In this document: in pieces, positions 18,664 to 25,991 of the stretch
Layout of the letters: each line of letters opens with the position of its first letter
Numbering within the stretch: the first letter of the stretch is position 1
DNA from: Bdellovibrionales bacterium
GTDB lineage: Bacteria > Bdellovibrionota > FAC87 > UBA2466
Direction: 5' to 3'
Assembly: GCA_005776395.1 (NCBI GenBank)
Contig: SXPJ01000106.1
Coordinates: 1 to 41,332 of the forward strand
DNA length: 41,332 bases
Position numbers and translations under genes: made by a program
Notes under the pieces: generated by a model
Database searches by the model: none
What the model was told of the DNA's origin: nothing
What the model saw: the letters and a program-made list of their open reading frames with translations, nothing else

Positions 18664-19365
18664 CTAGAAAGAAGAGGCTACTCTATAACCCACTCCACGA
18701 ATTGTCTCAATAATAGATCCGTAATCTCCCAGTTTTTTTCTCAATCCAAAAACATGGGTATCAATGGCTCGATCGATCACACTCACCCCTTCACCCTGAA
18801 CCAATTCAATGAGTCGATCTCGAGTTAAAACTCTTCCCTGATTTTTCATTAAAGCATAGAGCAATTTAAATTCCGATGGGGTGAGGTCCAGGCTAGATTT
18901 GCCACACTTGATTTCATGAGTATCATAATCGATTACAAGCTCCCCAATTTGAATTCTCTTGTCTTCAATTATAAGATTATTTTGATGAGCCCGTCTGAAC
19001 AAAGCTCTAACCCTAGCTAAAAAAATAGAAAGCTCGAAAGGCTTGGTAAGATAATCATCCGCCCCCACTTCCAGCCCCAAAACAATATCTACAGCTTGCG
19101 CCCGAGCGGTTACCATTAAAATACAAGTTCCTTGTGGAATCAGCTTATCTCCACGAAGTTTCTTGCAGAGATCAAGTCCTGAGATTCCAGGAAGCATCCA
19201 ATCTAATATGAGAAGAGAGTATTTATTCTTTCGAATCCGGTCCAGCGCCTCCTCCCCCCTATCTACCACTTCGACCTCACAGCCTTCCCGCTTCAAATGA
19301 AGAAGCATTAAATCGGCAATATCTTTTTCGTCCTCGACTATAAGAACTCGTTCTTTTTGAGGCAT
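18664..19365 (-). CDS. OmpR/PhoB-family response regulator
   Basis: A 233-aa two-domain regulator. The receiver has the acidic pair in IVEDEKD, phosphoacceptor Asp55 in LLILDWMLPG, the Thr in MVTARA and Lys in DDYLTKPFE. The C-terminal winged helix has LTPSEFKLLYALMKNQGRVLTRDRL and RAIDTHVFGLRKKLGDYGSIIETIRGVGYR. It is transcribed ahead of the histidine kinase as an operon; GGAG precedes its ATG. Closest by layout to PhoB; targets unknown. Confidence 0.94.
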   Translation of the reverse strand: MPQKERVLIVEDEKDIADLMLLHLKREGCEVEVVDRGEEALDRIRKNKYSLLILDWMLPGISGLDLCKKLRGDKLIPQGTCILMVTARAQAVDIVLGLEVGADDYLTKPFELSIFLARVRALFRRAHQNNLIIEDKRIQIGELVIDYDTHEIKCGKSSLDLTPSEFKLLYALMKNQGRVLTRDRLIELVQGEGVSVIDRAIDTHVFGLRKKLGDYGSIIETIRGVGYRVASSF

Positions 19366-19669
19366 GGGGATCTCCAGATTTCAAATTTAGATGAATTCTA
19401 GATCCTATAATTACATGAGTCTCGTCAAGATTTGATTAGCTTTTATCAGGAGGGGGCTGCTCCAGAGTCCAAAATTCGGGGGGAGAACTGAAGCAGCCCA
19501 AAGGAAAAGAACATCGTTTATACAACTTTATTAACTTCTTCTAAATAAAGGACGAAAGTCCTACGGTTTGTGTGACAAAGATTAATGGCTATTTTTTAAT
19601 TCTTAGAAAGGGGCCAAAATCGACAACTCAGGGTGATTAAAAAAACTCAGCGCAACACTCCATAAAAAT
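19366..19669. other. Intergenic region with structured elements
   Basis: About 300 bases between the response regulator and the MFS gene. It contains two strong inverted repeats: GGGCTGCT (19454-19461) pairing with AGCAGCCC (19492-19499) around a 30-base loop, and AGGAC-GAAA-GTCCT, a five-base-pair stem with a GNRA tetraloop (about 19549-19562). Neither is followed by a clear U-run terminator. A small RNA or leader is possible; no known RNA family was recognised. Confidence 0.4.
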
Positions 19670-20941
19670 TCAAATTTCTTGGACGCGAGCAGATGAAGTG
19701 ACTGGATAAGTTTTTATAAACGTAGCAACGATAACTGCGAAAAAAATAATAACACTTCCTATCCAAAAAGGGATTGCAACTCCTCGTTCAAAAAGAAAAC
19801 CCGCCATAGAGGGGCCGATAACTCTACCCAAGGCAGCTATAGATTGACCCATTCCAAGCACCCCTCCCTGCTCATCTCTATCTACAGATTGAGAAAGAAG
19901 ACTTGAAAGTGATGGGTTGGTGAACCCACTTCCAATGGCTGTTAAAACAGCCCAAGCCAACATTAAACGATAAGTTCCCGTCAGACCAATCAATGGGGTC
20001 ACTGCCAATGACAAACCCACTAAAAAAATTCCAGTAATTAACAAACGGCGTTCACCAAATTTCTTAACCAACTTTCCGATAAGCCCACCTTGAACAATCG
20101 TAGCTGTTATTCCGACCATAATAAGAACATATGCCGTTTCAGCTGCAGCCTGTTTAGCTCGAAGGGTCGATTCAACTCCCTCAGCTACAGGATGCCATGT
20201 CGCTTCAATGAAAAGCCCTAATACCTGCTCCATCATCGAAAAGGCCGAAATGTATAACAAATAGATTAAAAAAAGCTGAGGCACATTGGGATGTCGTGCC
20301 GCATGTTTCAAAGCCGCCCAAGAAAATCCTGGACGATGAGAGACCTGATTTTTTGCGGACTGGCCTAACTTCTGTGGACAAGTTTCAGGAAGATTTATTA
20401 ATGCAAAGATAAAATTAATAACTCCCAAACCTGCGGCGACAAAAGCTGGAATGGAAAGTCCAATCTGACCAAAAAAACCGCCCAAAGCAGGGCCTAAAAT
20501 AAACCCCAATCCAAAAGCTACACCAATAAGCCCCATACCCTTGGCTCGAGATTCGGGAGGAGTGCTATCAGCAATAATCGCTTGAGCCGCCCCTATATTC
20601 GCACTTCCAAATCCCGCTAACATTCTCGCTAGAAAAATCACTGGAAGGCTTTCAGCTAAACCAAAAACAAGATATCCCAAACTCGCGCAACCAATGCTTA
20701 ATAACATAACGGGACGTCGCCCTATACGATCAGACAACCTTCCCCAAAAAGATCCAAAGAGAAACTGCATCAACGAGAAAGAGGCCCCAAGTAAAGTTAC
20801 TGTGGTTGGCGAAGCCCCCAATTTCTCAGCATAGAAGGGTTGAATAGGAATGATAATTCCAAACCCCACAAGATCGAGAAAGACTGTAAAAAAAACTAGA
20901 AATAGAATTTTTTTATTGCTTGGAGATTGAGGAGAATTCAT
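19670..20941 (-). CDS. MFS transporter, TetA-like drug:H+ antiporter family
   Basis: A 423-aa integral membrane protein with twelve hydrophobic segments. The MFS motif A between helices 2 and 3 reads GSFWGRLSDRIGRRPVMLLS, motif B-like LARMLAGFGSANIGAAQAII follows, and the helix-5 antiporter motif C is seen as GVAFGLGFILGPALGGFFG, placing it among 12/14-helix drug:proton exporters like TetA. A long central loop separates the halves. Substrate cannot be assigned from sequence. There is no adjacent TetR-type repressor, unlike classical tet systems. Confidence 0.9.
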   Translation of the reverse strand: MNSPQSPSNKKILFLVFFTVFLDLVGFGIIIPIQPFYAEKLGASPTTVTLLGASFSLMQFLFGSFWGRLSDRIGRRPVMLLSIGCASLGYLVFGLAESLPVIFLARMLAGFGSANIGAAQAIIADSTPPESRAKGMGLIGVAFGLGFILGPALGGFFGQIGLSIPAFVAAGLGVINFIFALINLPETCPQKLGQSAKNQVSHRPGFSWAALKHAARHPNVPQLFLIYLLYISAFSMMEQVLGLFIEATWHPVAEGVESTLRAKQAAAETAYVLIMVGITATIVQGGLIGKLVKKFGERRLLITGIFLVGLSLAVTPLIGLTGTYRLMLAWAVLTAIGSGFTNPSLSSLLSQSVDRDEQGGVLGMGQSIAALGRVIGPSMAGFLFERGVAIPFWIGSVIIFFAVIVATFIKTYPVTSSARVQEI

Positions 20942-20982
20942 TCGAATTACTATAAATGAAAGAGTGATTGATAGCGAGAAGC

Positions 20983-22002
20983 TTAAGGAAGTTTTTTTCT
21001 TATCTGAATTACAGTTTCTTCAAGTGGATATCCTCCATCTTTTGTAACGCTGTCTAAAGCCTCTTCAAGTCTCGGATTTTGAGTCACATAGAGTGAAATC
21101 AACGCATTACGTCTTAAGCCAGATCGTTTAGCTCGTGTCATAGGCGTTCCACCAAAATAGGCCTCATAGTTCTTTTGATCCATAGTCGCGACCTCAAAAA
21201 GTGACGGCATTTTTTTGGGAATAATTTTAGCAGGCAACTGATAACTTTTAGCCTCTTGATTGTAAGGACAAACCTGCTGACAAATATCACAACCAAAGTA
21301 ATATTTTGAAAGCCATGGCCAAAACTCTTCAGGAATAGTTCCTCGATGTTCAATGGTCCAATAAGCAAGACAACGATTGCTATCCAAAATATAATCTTCA
21401 TCTAAAGCGCCTGTAGGACATTGCACTTGGCAAAGTGTACAGGAGCCACATTCACTTTTCTTTTCAGCTTGATCAAATTCAAACGGATAGGTCGTTAAAA
21501 TTTCGGCCAATAAAAGGAAACTTCCATGGGTAGGATGAATTAAACAGGTGTTTTTACCTATGAAGGAGGATTGAGTCTGTGCCGCAAGAGCCCGCTCTAA
21601 TATCGGAGCCGTGTCGACCAAAACTCGAAACGAGTGAGAATCTAATTCAATCTTCTCTTTAAGTTTTTTGACTAGTCTCGTTCCTGTTTTTTGTAGAACC
21701 TGATGATAATCCTGAAATCTTGCGTATTGAGCTACTCGTGGCTCTTCTCCGGGTTCCAACGGCCAATTGTCTCCTTGAGAATAGGGAAGAGCTATAATAA
21801 TGGCCGCTTTAGCTCCCGGTAAAAGCTTTTCAGGCTCTTTGCGAACCTCTTCATACTTTTCCAAATATTGAAGCCCCGCATGTTTTCCCGCATCAATCCA
21901 CCTGCGAAAGTGCTCATAACTCTCAGAATAAAAAAGAGGGACTATTCCTAAAGGAATGAGCCCCTCTTCTTGAATAATTTGATTAAGTTGACTTGGATTC
22001 AA
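20983..22002 (-). CDS. queG: Epoxyqueuosine reductase
   Basis: A 339-aa cobalamin- and iron-sulfur-dependent enzyme converting epoxyqueuosine to queuosine in the tRNA wobble position. The two [4Fe-4S] clusters are marked by CGSCTLCQVQCPTGA and CDICQQVCPYN; family residues DTAPILERALAAQ, FIGKNTCLIHPTHGSFLLLAEILT and NRCLAYWTIEHRG are all present. A short HEAT-like C-terminus ends the protein. The queuosine precursor transporter at 30160-30864 is consistent with queuosine use in this organism. Confidence 0.96.
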   Translation of the reverse strand: MNPSQLNQIIQEEGLIPLGIVPLFYSESYEHFRRWIDAGKHAGLQYLEKYEEVRKEPEKLLPGAKAAIIIALPYSQGDNWPLEPGEEPRVAQYARFQDYHQVLQKTGTRLVKKLKEKIELDSHSFRVLVDTAPILERALAAQTQSSFIGKNTCLIHPTHGSFLLLAEILTTYPFEFDQAEKKSECGSCTLCQVQCPTGALDEDYILDSNRCLAYWTIEHRGTIPEEFWPWLSKYYFGCDICQQVCPYNQEAKSYQLPAKIIPKKMPSLFEVATMDQKNYEAYFGGTPMTRAKRSGLRRNALISLYVTQNPRLEEALDSVTKDGGYPLEETVIQIRKKLP

Positions 22003-22021
22003 CGTGAATCAAACGCAGAGA

Positions 22022-22426
22022 CTAATAATCTCCACCGCGTCCACCACGTCCACCACGTCCGCCGCCGCCGCCGCCGCCGAATCCACCGCGTCCGCCGCCG
22101 CCGCCGCCGAATCCACCGCGTCCGCCGCCGCCGCCGCCGCCGAATCCACCACGTCCACCGCCTCCGCCAGAGCGAGGCTCCATAGGACGAGCTTCATTTA
22201 CAGTTAATTTACGGCCTTCAAAATCGTGACCATTAAATTTATCGATAGCTGCTTGAGCGCCATCTTCGTTTGACATTTCAACGAAACCGAATCCTTTGGA
22301 TCGTCCAGAAGCACGATCAGTTATAATGCGAGCTGAAGCAACATCTCCAGCTTGCGAAAAAAGGTCCTGCAATGACGTTTCAGTCACTGAGTAGCTAAGG
22401 TTTCCAACATATAGTTTCTTTTCCAT
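22022..22426 (-). CDS. RRM-domain RNA-binding protein with Gly/Arg-rich tail
   Basis: A 134-aa protein. Residues 1-80 are a single RNA-recognition motif with RNP2 KLYVGNLSY and RNP1 SKGFGFVEM. The remaining 50 residues are almost pure glycine with regularly placed RGGFGGGG units and an RGGRGGRGG end, similar to cyanobacterial Rbp and plant glycine-rich RNA-binding proteins. Such proteins act as RNA chaperones, often cold-induced. GAGGA precedes the ATG. An approximately 380-base upstream region with inverted repeats could provide a regulated leader. Confidence 0.93.
   Translation of the reverse strand: MEKKLYVGNLSYSVTETSLQDLFSQAGDVASARIITDRASGRSKGFGFVEMSNEDGAQAAIDKFNGHDFEGRKLTVNEARPMEPRSGGGGGRGGFGGGGGGGRGGFGGGGGGRGGFGGGGGGGRGGRGGRGGDY
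22036..22170 (-). repeat. GC-rich imperfect tandem repeat coding Gly/Arg/Phe tail
   Basis: Three imperfect units of roughly 30 bases, each a run of CCG/GCC triplets followed by GAATCCACCGCGTCC as written on the plus strand, encode the RGGFGGGGG tail of the RRM protein. The composition is far more GC-rich than surrounding DNA. Repeat number is likely to vary between strains and may be miscounted in assembly. Confidence 0.85.
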
Positions 22427-22808
22427 TGTTCCTCACATTTGGGCACCGAAAAACATTTCCTACAGGCACCCGCCTGGAGACGAACGATTCGGATAATTTA
22501 CAGGCGCTACCCTACAGTGTTTTTAAGCTTTTGCAAGCTTTTTGTGGCGCATAGCAGCTGAGTTTTCCATTTTAATAGTACTGTTAAATTTCTCGGGTTT
22601 ATTACATATTTATTTAAAACCAATATGTAATATAAATGTGTTGCATGACCCTACCTTGAAATGAATAGGTTTCACTTTTCTTGTTTGGGACCAGTTTTGC
22701 CCTAACATAGAAATTATCATGGCCGATTTTGGGCCTTATTAGGCATTATTATAGCATAGCTTAACGCTATGAACTTCATTAAGAATTCGGTTATAAGAGG
22801 AGTTTAAA
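22427..22808. other. Long divergent regulatory region
   Basis: About 380 bases between the RRM gene and the 90-aa gene, without a gene. It holds the hairpin AAGCTT-TTGC-AAGCTT with following T residues (about 22527-22545, terminator-like on the plus strand), an 11-bp perfect inverted repeat at 22600-22632, and a CATAGC/GCTATG inverted repeat near 22755-22771. The plus strand has AAGAGGAG before the next ATG. Confidence 0.5.
22600..22632. repeat. 11-bp perfect inverted repeat
   Basis: TATTACATATT (22600-22610) and AATATGTAATA (22622-22632) are exact reverse complements separated by 11 bases. AT-rich arms without a U-run suggest a protein-binding site or mRNA hairpin in the leader of the RRM gene more than a terminator. 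Confidence 0.6.
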
Positions 22809-23081
22809 ATGGCTAAAAGTAGTTTTATTTTTAAGGATCTTAAGACTCTAGGACAGTTTCGTGATGAGCTTAAGGTTCAAACCCATCTTTTCAAATTGGA
22901 AGTTAAAAATGAGTGGGAAAAATTGGAATATGATTGGAAGGTTCTCCAACGACAATTGAGTCCTCCCAAGAAAAGAGCGAAAAAATGTACCGCTAAAATT
23001 AAAGCGTCAACTCAGCAATTTTTAAGATCGGTGAAATTGGGTTCCCTATTTGGGAACCCCTCACGTAGAAAACTTGACTAG
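22809..23081 (+). CDS. Small charged helical protein, hypothetical
   Basis: A 90-aa protein with a strong ribosome-binding site (AAGAGGAG) before ATG 22809. Residues 8-55 form a probable amphipathic or coiled-coil helix (LKTLGQFRDELKVQTHLFKL, ending in WKVLQRQL), then a Lys/Arg-rich stretch (PPKKRAKKCTAKIK) and a second short helix. Not recognised. The GGGTTCCC/GGGAACCC hairpin (23039-23059) lies inside its last codons. A nucleic-acid-associated or scaffold role is only a guess from charge. Confidence 0.7.
   Translation: MAKSSFIFKDLKTLGQFRDELKVQTHLFKLEVKNEWEKLEYDWKVLQRQLSPPKKRAKKCTAKIKASTQQFLRSVKLGSLFGNPSRRKLD
23039..23059. repeat. 8-bp GC-rich hairpin at end of the 90-aa gene
   Basis: GGGTTCCC (23039-23046) and GGGAACCC (23052-23059) form a perfect 8-bp stem with a 5-base loop just before the stop codon at 23081. 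It lacks a following U-run but may act as a weak terminator or mRNA 3'-end stabiliser between this gene and the ATPase. Confidence 0.5.
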
Positions 23082-23091
23082 ACTTACGGCA

Positions 23092-23107
23092 ATTTTGCCG
23101 GCAAAAT
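23092..23107. promoter_or_regulatory. Palindrome overlapping the ATPase start codon
   Basis: ATTTTGCCGGCAAAAT is a perfect 16-bp palindrome whose last two bases are the first two of the start codon ATG 23106. An overlapping CGGCAA-TT-TTGCCG inverted repeat lies just upstream. It would sequester initiation in an mRNA hairpin or be an operator. No Shine-Dalgarno is present. Confidence 0.5.
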
Positions 23108-24272
23108 GACGTATATGTGGTCAAGAAAGATAAATATTGGAAATCAATCATTTTTTTTATTGGGTCCCAGGGGTGTGGGGAAGTCAACTTTACTGAGTTT
23201 GCAGCTGAAAGAGGCTAAAACCTACTCTCTTTTGAAGCAAAGCTCGTATCTTAAATTTTTGTCTCATCCTGATTCCTTTGCTCAAGAGGTACTTGTTCTT
23301 CCAAAATTTTCATGGATCGTTGTTGATGAAATTCAAAAAGTGCCAGCACTTTTAGATGTCATTCACGATATTATGAATGAAAAGGGGGAAAAACATTTTC
23401 GTTTCGCAATAACGGGTTCAAGCGCAAGAAAATTAAAACGGGCTAATGTGAATCTTTTAGCGGGAAGAGTTCTCAATCGGAAACTTTTTCCATTGATTCG
23501 AGAAGAGTTACACTTCTCAGGCAAAGAGATTGATGACATTTTAAGTTTTGGAATGCTGCCAGCCGCTCGCAATCTTTCAGGTCATGATAGAGTAAATTTT
23601 TTAGAGTCTTATGTTGCTACTTATTTAGAACAAGAAATACAACAAGAGGCTTTATCAAAAAAATTGGATTCTTTTGTGCGATTTTTGAAAGTCGCTGCGA
23701 TCATGAATGCACAAGTTGTTAATGTTTCCTCTATTGCGCGTGACTCTGGAGTGGCGCGAACCTCTGTTCAGGGATATTTCGATGTTTTAATCGATACTTT
23801 AATAGGCAGTTGGCTTCCTGCCTGGCAAGCAAAAGCAAGAGTAAAAGAGGTTCAGCATCCCAAATTTTATTTTTTTGATACAGGAGTCGTAAGAACGATT
23901 GCTTCTACTTTAAGGGAGCCTATCGATAGTTTAGAAAGAGGTTTTTTGCTCGAGACGTATCTTTTTCATGAGTTACAAGCAAATAAAGAATATTTAAACA
24001 TCGGCGGAGAGTTTAGTTACTGGCGCTCTGATAAAAGAGAGCTTGATTTTGTATGGAAACGAGGAAATAGAACCGTAGGTATTGAGGTGAAAAGTACAAA
24101 ACAATGGAAAACTGAATACTCTTCAGTCGCCAAAGATCTATTGGAAGATGGCGTTTTAAAAAAATGCTATGGTGTCTATTTGGGGGATAAAGAATTATTG
24201 GATGGTAAGTTGCGTATTCTTCCTATCGATTTATTTTTAGAAAAGTTATCTGCCGGAGAAATTCTGGACTGA
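23106..24272 (+). CDS. ATP-binding protein, AAA + DUF4143 family
   Basis: A 388-aa member of the widespread P-loop/DUF4143 family. Walker A is GPRGVGKST (residues 20-28), Walker B is WIVVDEIQKVP, sensor-like AITGSSARKL follows, and the C-terminal DUF4143 has a nuclease-like fold with the signature GFLLETYLFHEL, YWRSDKRELDFVWKRG and GIEVKSTKQW (the D-x-x and E-x-K of PD-(D/E)xK-type domains). These genes are sporadically distributed and often strain-specific; their function is unresolved. The coding strand is AT-richer than the core genes nearby, consistent with horizontal acquisition. Confidence 0.92.
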   Translation: MTYMWSRKINIGNQSFFLLGPRGVGKSTLLSLQLKEAKTYSLLKQSSYLKFLSHPDSFAQEVLVLPKFSWIVVDEIQKVPALLDVIHDIMNEKGEKHFRFAITGSSARKLKRANVNLLAGRVLNRKLFPLIREELHFSGKEIDDILSFGMLPAARNLSGHDRVNFLESYVATYLEQEIQQEALSKKLDSFVRFLKVAAIMNAQVVNVSSIARDSGVARTSVQGYFDVLIDTLIGSWLPAWQAKARVKEVQHPKFYFFDTGVVRTIASTLREPIDSLERGFLLETYLFHELQANKEYLNIGGEFSYWRSDKRELDFVWKRGNRTVGIEVKSTKQWKTEYSSVAKDLLEDGVLKKCYGVYLGDKELLDGKLRILPIDLFLEKLSAGEILD

Positions 24273-24321
24273 GCCTTTTAAGTGAAATAAGAAATTAAAA
24301 AACCCTTAAAAATATTTTCGC

Positions 24322-24435
24322 TTTTTATGGGGAAGAATTAAAACACTTTGAATGAATCAGGAGTAATGCAGGAGTTTTATCTAAAAAAACTCAATTCTAT
24401 TTTAGGGAGAATTGATTTCTTCTAACCGTGGAATA
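24322..24435 (+). pseudogene. Duplicated 5' fragment of ogt
   Basis: This stretch repeats the region around the start of the intact ogt gene (26534-26653), including AATCAGGAGTAATGCAGGAG and the coding part that follows, with a few substitutions and a small deletion that breaks the frame near 24412-24420. Similarity ends at GAATAC. It is a direct repeat on the left of the lipoprotein cassette and shows that the cassette either was inserted with a partial duplication or arrived with a replacement ogt. Confidence 0.9.
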
Positions 24436-24490
24436 CTCATATTCTGATCTCTGGCGATAGCATATTCAGAGAATAAAAGAGTTAAGTGGA

Positions 24491-24521
24491 ATTATCAAAA
24501 TTGTTAATTAATTTTCATAAT
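24491..24521. repeat. AT-rich inverted repeat
   Basis: ATTATCAAAATT (24491-24502) and AATTTTCATAAT (24510-24521) pair at 11 of 12 positions around a 7-base loop. It lies upstream of a TATATA box and the small frame at 24571, so it could be an operator for the cassette. Confidence 0.4.
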
Positions 24522-24570
24522 GAGATTAAACCTTTAGGGTATGTTATATATAGATTACGGTGAGTAACAT

Positions 24571-24720
24571 ATGATCGGATCTTTGGAAAAAACTTCAGAA
24601 AGAAAATACATGACTCAGGTCAGGTTTAGAATTTACGTTGATACATATAACCGGGTTAATTTTGAAAACGGATATGTGGTTCTAGAAATTATTTCCCCTA
24701 AAGAGGAGATTGCGCTTTAG
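24571..24720 (+). CDS. Small hypothetical protein of 49 aa upstream of the lipoprotein
   Basis: ATG 24571 follows GGTGAG at six bases and opens 49 codons to TAG at 24720: MIGSLEKTSERKYMTQVRFR at the start, then a beta-like segment with NFENGYVVLEIISPKEE. It ends 22 bases before the lipoprotein start, so it may be translated in the same message. Not recognised. It could also be the tail of a decayed gene; the charged, strand-rich composition is what makes it plausible. Confidence 0.4.
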   Translation: MIGSLEKTSERKYMTQVRFRIYVDTYNRVNFENGYVVLEIISPKEEIAL

Positions 24721-24742
24721 GTGTTAAATCTAAAATTACGTT

Positions 24743-25903
24743 ATGGAAGCAACTAAAAAAAAGGTCACAGTGAAGGCAGTACTCTGGACCTTTGTGGCTT
24801 TTAGTGTGTTTTTACTATTTGGTTGCGCCTCAACTCAAATAGGTATGGAAGACGTGGCAAAGAAGGCAGCGTTTTTAGCTGCACGTCCCGTATTTGAAAA
24901 AATATTTTTTGCAGAAGCTCCAATCGCACCGAGTGCTAGGGAACTTTATTCTACGGTCAAAAAGCTTCCAGGAAAGCCATTCGATCCGAGTCAGTACTTT
25001 GGTAACCTACTAAATTTGAGTAATGGTGTTTTAAGGCTATCTCCCGGAGATTATGTTGTTCCAGTAATGACTTACTGTATGCAGTCTAGTGGTTCAAGTC
25101 CTGCTGCACATCAATACGGATTAGGTAAATTAAGTGGAAAACGGGCTAGTGCCATTCATGATCTTAATGCGCGAGGGCTTTCTCAATTTACTCCAGAAGA
25201 TATTCAAGTTCTTTCATGGAGTATTCAAAACGGCATTCTATATGAAGAGATGTCGGCTAAAAGCAAAGAAATTATCAATAAAATTATTCCAGAGCACAAA
25301 GAGGATCTTAAACTTTCCTTTTATCAATCCCTCATTGATAAATGGAATGTTGTAGCTAAAAACACCGGACTGCCTCATTTTGAAGAGTTAACAGATGAAG
25401 CCCTGAGCTCACTAGGATCTTTTGGAGAATCTGTTAAAGCTATTCAGGGGTTTAGAAAAAAAATAAGCGAGCATGGTTATGAATATGAAAATCTTAGTTC
25501 TCTTATATCTTTACCGGGGCCATCGTCAGAAAGAGAGATAACGTCCTGGAGTCAAATTTCCGAAAATGTTTACGCGCGATTTCTAACATCTGGGCATTAT
25601 CTCAATATAGGAGAACTTCAGATTCGAGTTGTAGGCCGGTCTCGCGTGCCTCAAGTAATTAAAGATAACTTATCAATTGTGGATGTTTCAGCCCTTATTG
25701 CGGATCCAGGAATGGCTCAAATTCAGCCGTTGTCCTTTTCTGCGCTTTCCGGAGTGCTTGCGATCGGAGTTTTGCCAGTAGAAGCATCTCCGTTACTTGC
25801 TGCCGCGGTAATTGCTGCTATTTTGACTGAGAAGGCTATTGATTGGAATGCGTTTTCACAGGCCGTCGAGAGATTTGGTCATTCGGCAAATCAGGCTATA
25901 TAA
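24743..25903 (+). CDS. Lipoprotein, candidate polymorphic effector; C-terminus frameshifted
   Basis: A 386-aa protein with a lipoprotein signal: a basic N-terminus (MEATKKKVTV), hydrophobic core and lipobox LFGC with Cys28. The mature part is mostly helical and not recognised; an Ala/Ile/Leu-rich hydrophobic hairpin stands near the end (FSALSGVLAIGVLPVEASPL and AAAVIAAILTEKAIDW). The frame stops at 25903, but the next frame stays open without a break, continues with a sensible protein tail and stops in an ATGA overlap with the 172-aa gene. This strongly suggests the true protein is about 30 residues longer and that a one-base shift separates them. By organisation it resembles lipoprotein toxin-immunity pairs such as SitA/SitI of myxobacteria; homology is not shown. 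Confidence 0.7.
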   Translation: MEATKKKVTVKAVLWTFVAFSVFLLFGCASTQIGMEDVAKKAAFLAARPVFEKIFFAEAPIAPSARELYSTVKKLPGKPFDPSQYFGNLLNLSNGVLRLSPGDYVVPVMTYCMQSSGSSPAAHQYGLGKLSGKRASAIHDLNARGLSQFTPEDIQVLSWSIQNGILYEEMSAKSKEIINKIIPEHKEDLKLSFYQSLIDKWNVVAKNTGLPHFEELTDEALSSLGSFGESVKAIQGFRKKISEHGYEYENLSSLISLPGPSSEREITSWSQISENVYARFLTSGHYLNIGELQIRVVGRSRVPQVIKDNLSIVDVSALIADPGMAQIQPLSFSALSGVLAIGVLPVEASPLLAAAVIAAILTEKAIDWNAFSQAVERFGHSANQAI

Positions 25904-25991
25904 GGATAAAAAGGTTCCCACGATTGAAATGCAGCCGAAAGATGCTGGACGAGGTGGTGACAACACGAGAGTAAAGGTGAGGTATCCATGA
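25902..25991 (+). pseudogene. Out-of-frame C-terminal tail of the lipoprotein
   Basis: Read from 25902 the frame gives KDKKVPTIEMQPKDAGRGGD followed by NTRVKVRYP and a TGA at 25989-25991 that overlaps the ATG at 25988. The composition (glycine/asparagine turn, then alternating strand with basic residues) is typical of a folded C-terminal domain, and the perfect coupling to the next gene argues that it is coding. Either a sequencing or assembly indel, a real inactivating mutation near TATATAAGG, or programmed frameshifting would explain it. Confidence 0.65.

Noticed and set aside
17463-19365. Assignment of the two-component system to phosphate control
   Set aside because: Domain layout fits PhoR/PhoB, but no pst, phoU or phosphatase genes are adjacent; left unnamed.
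19549-19562. GGACGAAAGTCC as part of a hammerhead ribozyme or c-di-GMP riboswitch
   Set aside because: The conserved CUGANGA core or the GEMM CACGCAAAG segments are not seen nearby; only the hairpin is supported.
22036-22170. Possible CRISPR-like array
   Set aside because: The repeat is a coding low-complexity tail without unique spacers.
22004-22207. Open frames on the plus strand over the glycine-rich tail (poly-Ala/Arg/Ser)
   Set aside because: They are antisense to the CCG/GCC triplet repeats of the RRM gene; composition is purely repeat-derived.
24743-25903. Calling the lipoprotein a SitA homologue
   Set aside because: Only the organisation matches; no family motif could be recognised by eye.
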